From HXMU1420-13 sp965229525 (GTDB lineage Bacteria > Bacteroidota > Rhodothermia > Balneolales > Balneolaceae), in contig OZ245886.1 of the NCBI GenBank assembly GCA_965229525.1, positions 806,001 through 870,000 on the forward strand: 64,000 bases of DNA. Reading direction: 5' to 3'. The notes below the pieces were generated by a model, which saw only the letters and a program-made list of their open reading frames with translations, did not search any database and was not told the origin of the DNA. Position numbers and translations under genes: made by a program. Positions 19,201-27,413 of the stretch are shown here, piece after piece (within the stretch, counting starts at the first letter, position 1; every line of letters begins with the position of its first letter).

Positions 19201-19525
19201 GGATGCTATTAAAGTTGCCACAATAAATGGTGCCCACTACCTTGGTTTGGATGATGATATTGGATCTCTCGAAGTTGGAAAACTTGCCGATCTGATTGTA
19301 TTGGATGAAAACCCTCTGGAAGACATTCGTAACACAAACTCAGTTCGCTATACTATGGTAAATGGTAGATTGTTTGATGCGTCAACTATGAATGAGATTG
19401 GTAATAACCCACAAGAACGGCTACCATTCTGGTGGGAACGTGATGGATACGGTGACCAATTCGATTGGCATGCAATTACTCTACAACCTGCTGGGCTAGA
19501 ATGTTCATGTTTTGGCAAAAACTAA
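16241..19525 (+). CDS. PD40 propeller-amidohydrolase fusion, exported
   Basis: The 1094-residue protein has a signal peptide at residues 1-20 (ending AFAQ). Residues about 45-640 contain many PD40/TolB-like blades (VSPDGSHIVF, FSPDGSQILF, ISPDGEHLAF). Residues about 660-1070 form an amidohydrolase (M38-like) domain. Its metal motif DVHAHLG is at about 717-723. The later GAHGQLQGLGAHWEL and LDDDIGSLEVGKLADLIVLD are typical of the family's C-terminal half. Such fusions are known in Bacteroidota and Proteobacteria as amidohydrolase-family proteins or putative peptidases; the substrate is unknown. A hairpin with T-run follows at 19558. Confidence 0.9.
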   Translation: MKTLSTFTVITLLCSISAFAQDAWDVSNPDLGETTSLSFTTDEGTWMNLDVSPDGSHIVFDLLGDIFIMPISGGVATPLRIGHAYEVQPRFSPDGSQILFTSDAGGGDNIWVMDTNGENATQLTKESFRLLNNSTWMPDGEYFIAKKHFSSTRSLGAGEIWMYHKSGGAGIQLVEKKNNQQDIGEPSVSPDGRYVYYSEDNYPGGFFQYNKDPNSQIYVIRRYDRETGEIENVTGGNGGAARPQISPDGEHLAFVRRVRTKTVLYIRELATGLERPVFQDLSKDQQEAWAIFGVYTGFNWTPDGESIVVWANGKINKIDVSTGASEIIPFEVESNHELVEAVRFKQDVAPDSFRARAIRTAITSPNGNQLVFNAAGYLWIKDLPNGEPTRLTEGTDFEFDPSFSADGRYLTYVSWSDENMGAIQTLDLQRRGRRSRGNAPVTITTDKGIYREPSFSPDGNTIVFRKEGGNGQQGFAYTVNPGIYSIPAEGGEETMVTNGGSFPQFNASGDRIFYQGGGYLFGAIEKSFNSVDLNGEDQKTHFTSRYAHKFVPSPDNKWIAFSNLYKVYIAPLAMAGKEIELSPSTTSIPVQLVASEGGYHMHWSADSKTLMWTLGDEYFNVDVSDVFSFVEGAPDSLPEPPKSGIEIGLDLGTHVPDGAVAFTNARIITVNSDEVIENGSILVEGNRITALGTDIEIPSNAEVIDASGKTVMPGLIDVHAHLGNFRLGVSPQQQWEYTANLAYGVTTAHDPSSNTEMIFSHSEAIKAGNMIGPRIYSTGIILYGADGDFKAVINSYEDAYFALKRTKAFGAFSVKSYNQPRREQRQQVIKAAQELEMLVVPEGGSFFFHNMSMILDGHTGIEHNVPVVPLYKDVQELWAASEVGYTPTHLVNYGSMSGEYYFYQKYNVWEDEKLLTFTPRGIIDPRSRHRTMVPDEEYDHGHIFTAESGKLLLDAGVKVNLGAHGQLQGLGAHWELWAIAQGGLTNMDAIKVATINGAHYLGLDDDIGSLEVGKLADLIVLDENPLEDIRNTNSVRYTMVNGRLFDASTMNEIGNNPQERLPFWWERDGYGDQFDWHAITLQPAGLECSCFGKN

Positions 19526-19557
19526 TTCTAATTCAGGGATATTAAATTCTTAAGTTG

Positions 19558-19580
19558 AAAAGCCACCTCGAGTGGCTTTT
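19558..19580 (+). terminator. Rho-independent terminator after the amidohydrolase gene
   Basis: AAAAGCCAC-CTCGA-GTGGCTTTTTTT is a perfect stem followed by a T-run, 32 bp past the stop. It overlaps the GTG codon at 19572, so that codon is unlikely to start the next gene. Confidence 0.85.
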
Positions 19581-19583
19581 TTT

Positions 19584-20498
19584 ATGCTAGCCAACCGACA
19601 CATATTGCCAGCTATTTTAATCACTGCTACCGGTGTAATATTATTCTCATCGAAAGCAGTATTAATAAAACTAGCTTATCAATACGAGGTCGATTCTATT
19701 TCATTACTCCTGCTAAGAATGCTTTTCGCTCTCCCTTTTTATATCAGCATTTTTTTAATTAGAAGAAGTGGATGGAAGGAAAATCCGATCACAAAAAAAC
19801 AAGTATATGCTCTAGTTGTTTTGGGCTTCCTTGGGTATTACCTGGCAAGTTTATTCGACTTTATTGGGCTAACCTACATTACTGCAAGCCTGGAAAGACT
19901 AATTCTATTCAGTTATCCCACTATTGTTTTGTTGATCAGTTGGTTATTTCTGAAAAAGAAAATTACTCGAGCACAGCTTATCTCAATCTTAATTACTTAT
20001 GCCGGGATTGCGATCATATTTATCGATCGTGGTGGAATAACTGAAGGCTCACTCGCTGAGATCATAAAAGGTTCGGCCTTCGTTTTCTTGAGTGCCATTG
20101 CTTATGCATCGTATTTAGTGGGTAGTGGCACACTTATTGAAAAAGTAGGAAGTGTTCGATTAACTACATATTCCATGCTGGTATCTTGCCTGGCGATTGT
20201 AATTCACTATCTGATTTCTTCTGAGGCGAATCTGTTAAGTTATGATTTGAAAGTTTATATCTACAGTTTTTTGATGGCTGTTATAGCTACGGTTATCCCC
20301 TCATTTTTAATCAATGAAGGAATCAGCAGAATGGGTGCGCCAAATGTATCGATAGTTGGTAGTCTTGGTCCGGCGTCTACAATTATTCTCTCTATGATTT
20401 TTCTTGGTGAGAAATTAACACTACTACAATATGCCGGTGCAATTGTAATTATTTTCGGTGTAGTTGTAATTGCACAATCTAAACGAGAAACAACATGA
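19584..20498 (+). CDS. EamA/DMT-family transporter
   Basis: The ATG at 19584 is preferred because the in-frame GTG at 19572 lies inside the terminator stem. The protein has about ten hydrophobic helices in two EamA repeats; the second ends in SLGPASTIILSMIFLGEKLT, a classic EamA signature (P-x-x-x-x-[IL]-x-x-x-x-x-L-GE). Drug/metabolite-transporter family members export amino acids or other metabolites; the substrate is unknown. The stop overlaps the next ATG (ATGA), indicating coupling with the AlkD-like gene. Confidence 0.9.
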   Translation: MLANRHILPAILITATGVILFSSKAVLIKLAYQYEVDSISLLLLRMLFALPFYISIFLIRRSGWKENPITKKQVYALVVLGFLGYYLASLFDFIGLTYITASLERLILFSYPTIVLLISWLFLKKKITRAQLISILITYAGIAIIFIDRGGITEGSLAEIIKGSAFVFLSAIAYASYLVGSGTLIEKVGSVRLTTYSMLVSCLAIVIHYLISSEANLLSYDLKVYIYSFLMAVIATVIPSFLINEGISRMGAPNVSIVGSLGPASTIILSMIFLGEKLTLLQYAGAIVIIFGVVVIAQSKRETT

Positions 20499-21205
20499 CC
20501 GCAGAATTAGTTATATCCGAACTTAAAATTCTTGCTGATCCTATTAAAGCCGAGCATTCAAAACGGTTCTTTAAATCTGGTCCCGGAGAATATGCAGAAA
20601 GCGATCAATTTTGGGGAATTACGGTTCCTAAACAACGAGCAATTTCAAGGCGCTATAAAAAAATGGAACTGAAAGAAGTTCAGATATTGATAGAGCATCC
20701 GGTTCATGAAGCTCGTTTAACAGCCGTGATGCTGCTTGTTTACAAAATTGAACGAGCTTCTCAAGATGTAATCGACGAGGTGGCTCATTTTTATCTAAAA
20801 AATCTTAAGCACATTGATAATTGGGACATCGTAGATAGCTCTTGTAGATTTATTCTCGCTAAATTCCTCGAACACCGGGATAGATCTTTACTATATGAAT
20901 TGGCTCGTTCTAATGATTTATGGGAAAAAAGAATTTCCATAATCACCTGTTATTATTTTATCAAGCAAAGAGATTTTATTGATGCGCTTGCAATTTCAGA
21001 GATTTTACTGGAAGATCAGCACGACCTTATTCACAAAGCAGTTGGCTGGATGTTGCGTGAAATTGGAAATATTGACTTACAAACTGAAGAAGAGTTTCTA
21101 CTTAAGAACTCACGGTACAAATCGATGCCAAGAACCATGTTACGTTATGCCATCGAGAAATTTGAAGAGCCTATCAGAAAACAGTATTTAAAAGGTGAGA
21201 TTTAA
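20495..21205 (+). CDS. DNA alkylation repair protein (AlkD-like)
   Basis: The 236-residue HEAT-like helical protein has AlkD/AlkC-family motifs: FWGITVPKQRAISRRY near residue 45, HEARLTAVMLL, DNWDIVDSSCRFI, LWEKRISIIT and HDLIHKAVGWMLREIG. AlkD-type glycosylases excise N3- and N7-alkylated purines without base flipping. It shares a 4-bp overlap with the EamA gene. The next gene, 2 bp away, is convergent. Confidence 0.9.
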   Translation: MTAELVISELKILADPIKAEHSKRFFKSGPGEYAESDQFWGITVPKQRAISRRYKKMELKEVQILIEHPVHEARLTAVMLLVYKIERASQDVIDEVAHFYLKNLKHIDNWDIVDSSCRFILAKFLEHRDRSLLYELARSNDLWEKRISIITCYYFIKQRDFIDALAISEILLEDQHDLIHKAVGWMLREIGNIDLQTEEEFLLKNSRYKSMPRTMLRYAIEKFEEPIRKQYLKGEI

Positions 21206-21207
21206 TC

Positions 21208-23013
21208 CTAATTCGCATCGATAGGAAAAACAATTCGGATCCGATGGGTTTCACGGTCTTTGAGATACTCCTCGTAATAGGTGCCATGAAGCTGATTAAT
21301 CAAAGTTTTTATTAACGTGTGTCCCAACGTTTCTTTCGGGTTTTTCTTTGTCACATCGCTACCATTATGCTCAACCGAAAGTTCTGCGCTAGTTTCTAAG
21401 TTTCTCAAGATTACATGAATAGTCCCCTGGTTTGAATCATTAAATGAGTGTTTCAATCTATCAACAATTATTTCGTTTAGTAACATCGAACAGGGAACAG
21501 CGACATTCAAATCTAGCAATAGTTCTTCTGCATCAGCCGTAATGTTAACTTCTTTATCCGAGGCAATGGGCAATTTTGAAATCGAAATAATTAAGTCTAA
21601 AACGTATTCATCATAATTTATATTCGCGAGTGTTTCACTTTGATAAAGCATTTCATGAACGAGTGAAATCGATTTTATTCGCGTTTGACTTTCAGCTAAG
21701 GCTTCTTCAACCAATTGATTATTTGCATCTTTACTTTGCAGCTGAAGTATTCCAGAAACTACTGCTAAGTTATTTTTCACCCGGTGATGGATTTCTGCAA
21801 GCAGGATTTCTTTCTCTTTTAGCGATTCCCGAATGCGTTCATTTGCTCGATTTCTTTCGGTGATATCGGTTGCTACAACTACTTTCCCGACAAACTCATT
21901 TTTTGAATTAACAAGGTCATTTTCAGAAAATAGAACTGGTATTCTCAAGCCCCTTTTCGAAATCAATGTTGTTTCAATCGTTTTTTCCAACACAGCACTA
22001 GGTGAGTTTTTCTGCAAATTGGCATGCTCCCCTTCAAGTAAATCGCTCAATGGTTTTGAAATTAACTTAGATTTTTCATAACCCAATAACTCAATTGTAG
22101 CTTTGTTTAGCCCTACAATTTTCCCAGTCTCGTCGGTTACTATTAAAGACTCATGTATCGACTCGATAATGTTATCCAGATAATCTCGAGACATGGTTCT
22201 TTTTTGTAGGTTTGATGCCATGGAATTAAAGGAATCCGCCAAATCACCTATTTCATCTCTGTTGGAAACCTGTACCCTTTCATCAAGGTTACCAGCACCC
22301 AAAGCTTTCGCTCCCGAACTCAATTTTTTTAACGGATTAGCAATAGAATTAAACAAAAAGAGTGCAATTCCAATCGAGAATAACACTAAAACCAACGTAA
22401 TGCTGATTATGAAAATACTCGCATTATTAAGCTGAATATCAAGCTCTGAATTCTCCTGTATTTGTTGTGTTATTACCTCCTTTCTCAAGTGAGAAATCAC
22501 CGGAATAATGTTATTACTAAAATAAGGTGTGATTGAAGTACTAAACATTTGATGAGATTGATTCTCATTTTCTTTCCTGAATTCTAACCACTCTAAACTG
22601 AGCATTTCATAAAACTGAAAACTTCGGTGTAGTTCTTCAATGTCGATTAAAATGTGTCTGCGATCGAGCTCTCCTGGCACCGAGATAGTCTCTCTTAATT
22701 GGGAAATCTGCATTTGAACTTCTTGAACTATTAAGCCAAAATTTTCAATATGCATTTCTTCCGTTGGTTCATCCAGCGTAATTGTTAACTCATTACTTTC
22801 TCTGGATTCTTTTAATGCAATTAAAGTGATGAGTGATTGGTATAATTCATTCTCCAGATTTGCCGAAAGCTCTACCATATTAGTAGTTTCAACATTTTGC
22901 TCAACAAGCTGGTTCAGGATAGAATTTGTGTACCAGTTTGATGTCACACCAACAGTAGCGATCAAAACACTGATCGTAAATATGCTCAATAAAATCTTTG
23001 ATCCCAGACTCAC
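21208..23013 (-). CDS. HAMP-PAS-HisKA_2 sensor kinase with degenerate ATPase domain
   Basis: The 601-residue membrane kinase has a first transmembrane helix at about residues 7-25, a helical sensor region, a second helix at about 185-207 and HAMP at about 208-262. PAS (with VVATDITERNRA at its end) spans about 272-392, HisKA_2 has EIHHRVKNN with the first His at about 409, and a HATPase-like domain follows. The N-box keeps LLNEI but reads DRLKHSF where an Asn is expected. The D-box reads VEHNGSD in place of the usual ISDDGxG. ATP binding may be impaired. No response regulator is adjacent. Confidence 0.87.
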   Translation of the reverse strand: MSLGSKILLSIFTISVLIATVGVTSNWYTNSILNQLVEQNVETTNMVELSANLENELYQSLITLIALKESRESNELTITLDEPTEEMHIENFGLIVQEVQMQISQLRETISVPGELDRRHILIDIEELHRSFQFYEMLSLEWLEFRKENENQSHQMFSTSITPYFSNNIIPVISHLRKEVITQQIQENSELDIQLNNASIFIISITLVLVLFSIGIALFLFNSIANPLKKLSSGAKALGAGNLDERVQVSNRDEIGDLADSFNSMASNLQKRTMSRDYLDNIIESIHESLIVTDETGKIVGLNKATIELLGYEKSKLISKPLSDLLEGEHANLQKNSPSAVLEKTIETTLISKRGLRIPVLFSENDLVNSKNEFVGKVVVATDITERNRANERIRESLKEKEILLAEIHHRVKNNLAVVSGILQLQSKDANNQLVEEALAESQTRIKSISLVHEMLYQSETLANINYDEYVLDLIISISKLPIASDKEVNITADAEELLLDLNVAVPCSMLLNEIIVDRLKHSFNDSNQGTIHVILRNLETSAELSVEHNGSDVTKKNPKETLGHTLIKTLINQLHGTYYEEYLKDRETHRIRIVFPIDAN

Positions 23014-23227
23014 GTATTCTTGTTATTAATCCAAGTTACGTTGAAGCTCCAGAAAAGTCTGTGGTTTAATATTATAAAAGACTCATGTAACAATTCATAA
23101 GTTACTTCTCTTTGACAGTGTTCGTATCAATGGTTTGCTCGCCAATTTAAGCGGTGTCTACTCTCAGGTGTATTATTTAATTGTATTGAACTAAACTCTT
23201 TTACAGATGTAATGAGAGTTTGAAAGC

Positions 23228-24352
23228 CTAATTGAGAATTTGTCTAAATGTTGATTTGAAGTGCTCCATTTCTTCAGGCAATCCAACTGTAATTCGAATG
23301 CACTTTGGTAGTCCAAACCCTTTTATATGGCGAAGGATCACCCCATTTTCAAGCATTTTTTGCGTGATAAAAGCGGCTGTTTCTTCATCCCTCAGTTCAA
23401 TCATCACAAAATTTGCTGCAGATTTTGCGTATTTAATATTTAGTCCATCAAAAAAGTCATACAAATCCGTTTTACCAGTCTCCACGATTTCTACACTATT
23501 TGACAGAAATTCATCATCTTCGAAAGCAGCTAAAGCGGCAGCTTGACCTAAAGATCCCGGCTCAAAAGCTAGTCTTGTCTTTTTCAAATAGTGAGCGATT
23601 TCTGAGCTTGCAATTGCGTATCCAACTCGAAAACCTGCTAATCCATATCCCTTCGAGAAAGTTCTAAGCACAATCACATTATCTCGATTGTATTTCAGTA
23701 CGTCGGGGTAATCTTTTACTAAATGAGCGTACTCATAATAGGCTTCATCCATAACAATCAACACATCAGATGGGACTGCTTCAATCAACCATTCATACTC
23801 TTCCCTATTAATATATGTACCTGTTGGGTTATTAGGATTGGCGATGTAAATCATTTTTGTTTGGTCGTCAATCGCATTTACCATCCCTTTTACATCGAAC
23901 CGAAAATCATTAGTTAATGGTATTCGTTTAACTTTTATACCTCGAATTTTTGCCTGCACATAAACACCGATAAAAGTGGCATCAGAGGTGATCAGGTTTT
24001 CTTTATTGAGGAAAAAAGAGCGACAAAGTCCTGCCAACATACTTTCAGACCCAGCACCTACAACAATTCTGTCTTGAGAGACCTGATAATGAGTTGCTAA
24101 TGCAGCACGTAGTTTTCTAGATTCAGGATCCGGATAGTCATGCACATTTTTTAGTGCATTTGAAACTGCTTTCTCTACTTTTAAACTTCTCCCAAGTCTA
24201 TTCTCATTCGAAGCTAATTTAGAAATTCGAGTTGGCTTATACTCTCGCTCAACTTCAGCTATGGTTTTTCCAGGAACATAGGCTTTTAACTCCTTGATAT
24301 TTTCAGGAACTAAGGCTTTATCTTTTTTCATTAAATTCTCCAACAATTTCAT
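23228..24352 (-). CDS. Histidinol-phosphate aminotransferase-like (HisC family)
   Basis: The 374-residue fold-type-I PLP enzyme has SNENRLG near the N-terminus, GAGSESML, NPNNPTG at the middle and the PLP-lysine motif RTFSKGYGLAGFRVGYA. The C-terminal RHIKGFGLPKCIRITVG binds substrate carboxyl or phosphate. These enzymes transaminate histidinol phosphate or aromatic amino acids. No other his genes are adjacent, so a stand-alone aromatic or alternate role is possible. The start could also be the internal ATG at residue 8 (MKKDKALVP). Confidence 0.88.
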   Translation of the reverse strand: MKLLENLMKKDKALVPENIKELKAYVPGKTIAEVEREYKPTRISKLASNENRLGRSLKVEKAVSNALKNVHDYPDPESRKLRAALATHYQVSQDRIVVGAGSESMLAGLCRSFFLNKENLITSDATFIGVYVQAKIRGIKVKRIPLTNDFRFDVKGMVNAIDDQTKMIYIANPNNPTGTYINREEYEWLIEAVPSDVLIVMDEAYYEYAHLVKDYPDVLKYNRDNVIVLRTFSKGYGLAGFRVGYAIASSEIAHYLKKTRLAFEPGSLGQAAALAAFEDDEFLSNSVEIVETGKTDLYDFFDGLNIKYAKSAANFVMIELRDEETAAFITQKMLENGVILRHIKGFGLPKCIRITVGLPEEMEHFKSTFRQILN

Positions 24353-24428
24353 CTAAGATAAGAATGTTCTTCGAATCCACATGGTTTTTAACTTTGGTGG
24401 TAGCTCTATTTATTCACAAATTATATAT

Positions 24429-25121
24429 ATGCAAAAAATCATAGTAACAGGCGCTAGTAAAGGAATAGGTTATGCTACTTCTCTTTCCCTTGCTGAAAAA
24501 GGAAATACCGTTTTTGCTGTGGCAAGAAGTGAAGAACTTTTGCAGCAACTTGTGGATGAATCAGGTGGAAGACGGATTATTCCAATTACAACAGACATCT
24601 CTACAGAAACAGGACGCGCATTATTACTAAACGCTGTTCATGGTGTGAATGGAATTGATGGCCTAATTAATAATGCAGCTTTATTGATCAACAAACCATT
24701 TGTTGACCTTACATTGGATGAGTGGAAACAACAGTTTGAGACAAATTTCTTCTCAATAGTTTGTCTTATAAAATCACTACTTCCCTCTTTCAATCGAGAG
24801 GCGCATATTGTAAACATCGGTAGTATGGCTGGATTTCAAGGTGCCCAAAAATATGCTCAACTCAGTGCATATGGAGCAGGAAAAGCGGCTCTTGCAAATT
24901 TAACAGAATACCTGGCCATTGAACTGTTCGAAAATGAGATCCGTGTAAATTGTCTTGCCTTAGGTGCAGTATCAACAGATATGCTCAATGCTGCTTTCCC
25001 AAATTATAAATCGGAAATTTCAGCTGAGATGATGGGAAACTTTATCGCCACATTCACCACAAAAAATGGGAAACTATTTAATGGGAAAGTGATACCTGTA
25101 GCTGTAAATAATCCAAATTGA
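24429..25121 (+). CDS. SDR-family short-chain dehydrogenase
   Basis: The ATG at 24429 starts MQKIIVTGASKGIG; the frame extends upstream by 16 codons with no support. Classical SDR signatures are present: TGASKGIG (NAD(P)-binding), NNAAL, the catalytic Ser in NIGSMAG, and YGAGK (Tyr and Lys). The protein is about 230 residues. The substrate is unknown. It diverges from the HisC-like gene and is followed by an exported protein. Confidence 0.9.
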   Translation: MQKIIVTGASKGIGYATSLSLAEKGNTVFAVARSEELLQQLVDESGGRRIIPITTDISTETGRALLLNAVHGVNGIDGLINNAALLINKPFVDLTLDEWKQQFETNFFSIVCLIKSLLPSFNREAHIVNIGSMAGFQGAQKYAQLSAYGAGKAALANLTEYLAIELFENEIRVNCLALGAVSTDMLNAAFPNYKSEISAEMMGNFIATFTTKNGKLFNGKVIPVAVNNPN

Positions 25122-25176
25122 ATTTTAAACTTGGACTGATTTTTTATTTAAATTGTTGAACCAAAAAAATCTGACT

Positions 25177-25875
25177 ATGAGAAAAAATACGGCTTTTGTT
25201 TTAGGGGTAATTATATGTGTTGTTACTTTTTCTACTCCAACACATTCACAAAGTGTTCAAATTCTAAGTTCGAATGCACTTAATGGTGCAATTAATGGGG
25301 TAGTTCTTGGTGGCGCGCAAATGTTCCTGTCCGACAAAAAAGTAAACGCTCCTTTTAATAAAAACCTCGACGATCTCTACGCTCTTCAGGTAGGATTAGG
25401 TTTGGGTACTTTATATGGTGTTGGAATGGGTGGGTATGATGTTGTTTCCGGTGAGGGTCGAGAGATTTTGGTATCAGGTTTCTTTAATGATGGAGATAAC
25501 AGCTCGATAATCGTTTTGATGGACACTTTTTATGGTGCAGCTGGTGGCGGATTAATCGCGATGTCGCTTAGTCTGGTTTCCAATGAACCACTTGTAGATG
25601 CTACAAAATATGGATTAGGTCTAGGAGCATTTATTGGATTTGGTTTTGGGGTGATTGACACTTTCATAATTGCTGAAAGGTCGAGTGAACCGGTTTCTAT
25701 GGTTTACCATACCCCTCAAAATGCAGAAGGTCTTGCATCAATATCATTTGAAAATGGTACATCAATCGGTTTGATTAATCCGACAATCACTACAAGTCTT
25801 GAACTATCTACAACCAATTTTTCTCAAGTTTACCGCCCTTCTGTCGATCTCATAAATCTAAGGGTTAATTTCTAA
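25177..25875 (+). CDS. Hypothetical exported Gly-rich protein
   Basis: The ATG at 25177 is chosen because a signal peptide (MRKNTAFVLGVIICVVTF...HSQ) follows at once; the frame upstream begins only with TTG. The mature part has Gly-rich hydrophobic stretches (LGLGTLYGVGMGGYD, AAGGGLIAMSLSL, GLGLGAFIGFGFGVIDTF) that could be membrane-associated glycine-zipper-like segments. I do not recognise the family. The 3' end overlaps the convergent SGNH gene by 4 bp. Confidence 0.65.
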   Translation: MRKNTAFVLGVIICVVTFSTPTHSQSVQILSSNALNGAINGVVLGGAQMFLSDKKVNAPFNKNLDDLYALQVGLGLGTLYGVGMGGYDVVSGEGREILVSGFFNDGDNSSIIVLMDTFYGAAGGGLIAMSLSLVSNEPLVDATKYGLGLGAFIGFGFGVIDTFIIAERSSEPVSMVYHTPQNAEGLASISFENGTSIGLINPTITTSLELSTTNFSQVYRPSVDLINLRVNF

Positions 25876-26720
25876 GATTTAAGGCTGGCAAATCCTTTCA
25901 ATAGTTCTCGGGCAGTATTTATGTGCCCACTTAATGAGTGATTTAAACCATCACTAAGAAAATTCCATGCATCGGGGCTATCACCCATTCTTTTACTTTG
26001 TGGGTCAATGACTAATCCTTTTTTACCAGAGACCACTTCAATTAATTGAGTAACATCTTTCATTTGAATCGTGAATTCATGAAGTGGATGAGCCTCAATC
26101 ATTTCAGGTATAACGGAAGTTGGCGTTAGCCAAACAATTTCATTTGAAACATATTCAGAAATTACCTCTTGTATTGAATTTAAATTCTCCCATGTTTCAG
26201 AAAGTGGCAAAAGTGTTCTATTTGGCGTGATATTTAGTCTCTGTAAATCAAAAATCCCTAGTTCTATAATCACCCAATCTGGTTCATGCAAGAGTACTTC
26301 TCTATCAAGTCTTCTTAGTGCTTCTGAAGTCGTGTTGCCTGAAATACCACTATTAATAAAATTAAATCTTGCATTGTCTACTGCAATCTCAAGTACTTCT
26401 TTCAATATTGAAAACCAACCCTGGTCATCTTCGGTAGATGAAGCACCCAGGCCTACAATGGTCTCAGTACCATCAAACGGTAATTTCTCTATTAATTCGG
26501 TAATTGCCTCCTCTTTTAATAACTCTAAGGCAGCATGTTTTGCATTATTAGCCGCATTCTTTCTACCTAGTTCTAATTCATTTTCACTTAATCCAAGAAG
26601 TGTGGCTTCTACAGTTTTATTCCTTTTACCAGGCATCAATGGGAATCGTCTCTCTAAGTGAAAATACGGTAAGATGTATTGCTCAATTAAATTTCGTTCT
26701 TCTTCTTTCTGTTTACTCAT
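25872..26720 (-). CDS. SGNH/GDSL-like hydrolase
   Basis: The 282-residue protein has SGNH blocks. GLGASSTEDDQGW carries the likely nucleophile Ser, NSGISGNT the Gly, ELGIFDLQRL sits where block III is expected but lacks the canonical Asn, and DGLNHSLSGH carries the catalytic Asp/His. It is probably a cytoplasmic esterase or lipase-like enzyme, since no signal peptide is seen. It starts 3 bp after the sirtuin stop, so the two belong to one transcript. Confidence 0.8.
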   Translation of the reverse strand: MSKQKEEERNLIEQYILPYFHLERRFPLMPGKRNKTVEATLLGLSENELELGRKNAANNAKHAALELLKEEAITELIEKLPFDGTETIVGLGASSTEDDQGWFSILKEVLEIAVDNARFNFINSGISGNTTSEALRRLDREVLLHEPDWVIIELGIFDLQRLNITPNRTLLPLSETWENLNSIQEVISEYVSNEIVWLTPTSVIPEMIEAHPLHEFTIQMKDVTQLIEVVSGKKGLVIDPQSKRMGDSPDAWNFLSDGLNHSLSGHINTARELLKGFASLKS

Positions 26721-26723
26721 GTC

Positions 26724-27413
26724 TCATAAGGATAATAGTTCTTTTAATTCTTGTACTCCTTCAACAGCTGATTTCTGAATATGAATCCAATCTTTGTATG
26801 AACTTAATTCAGGCACACCAGGGTCAATTATATATCTGTCAGAATCAACCGGGGCATAGTTTACAAGCCCTGCTGCTGGGTATACGGCTAGTGAGGTTCC
26901 AATTACGATAAGGATATCAGTTTTATGTACAATTTCTGCGGCAACTTCTATTAAAGGTACCATTTCACCAAACCACACTATTGCTGGTCTTATTTGATAT
27001 CCATCAGGCGCCTTATCCCCCAGTTTTATTTCTTGATATTCAATGTCGATTAGAACGTTTGAATCTGCTTCGCTTCTACCTTTTTTTAATTCTCCATGAA
27101 GATGAACTACATTGGTCGAACCGGCTCTTTCATGTAAATCATCAACATTTTGTGTAACAACTGTTACATCAAATGAATGTTCCAACTCAGCGATATACCG
27201 ATGAGCATCGTTCGGAACAACATCTAAGAGTTGTTGTCTACGCTGGTTATAAAACTCTAAAACCTTTTCAGGATCACTATTCCACCCTTCAATACTTGCA
27301 ACTTCATACACATTGTGGCCTTCCCATAACCCACCAGAATCTCTGAAAGTTTTTAGTCCACTTTCAGCACTTATTCCTGCTCCAGAAAGTACGGTAATGC
27401 GTTTATTTTGCAT
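26724..27413 (-). CDS. cobB: Sir2-family NAD-dependent protein deacylase, zinc-less
   Basis: The 229-residue sirtuin has GAGISAESGLKTFRDSGGLW, TQNVDDLHERAG and the catalytic-His motif HLHGEL, then VWFGEMVP and GTSLAVYPAA. The two CxxC zinc pairs of classical sirtuins are absent. It has FYNQRR, matching the Y-x-x-R motif that marks class III (SIRT5-like) desuccinylase/demalonylase enzymes. It overlaps the acyl-CoA dehydrogenase gene by 11 bp. A role in removing acyl-CoA-derived lysine acylations is inferred from family and context. Confidence 0.9.
   Translation of the reverse strand: MQNKRITVLSGAGISAESGLKTFRDSGGLWEGHNVYEVASIEGWNSDPEKVLEFYNQRRQQLLDVVPNDAHRYIAELEHSFDVTVVTQNVDDLHERAGSTNVVHLHGELKKGRSEADSNVLIDIEYQEIKLGDKAPDGYQIRPAIVWFGEMVPLIEVAAEIVHKTDILIVIGTSLAVYPAAGLVNYAPVDSDRYIIDPGVPELSSYKDWIHIQKSAVEGVQELKELLSL

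Noticed and set aside
19572..19583. GTG start for the EamA transporter
   Set aside because: It lies within the terminator stem-loop of the upstream gene; the ATG at 19584 is better.
23014..23227. Possible stem AAACTCT/AGAGTTT near 23190-23220
   Set aside because: Short arms, long loop and no T-run; not convincing as a terminator.
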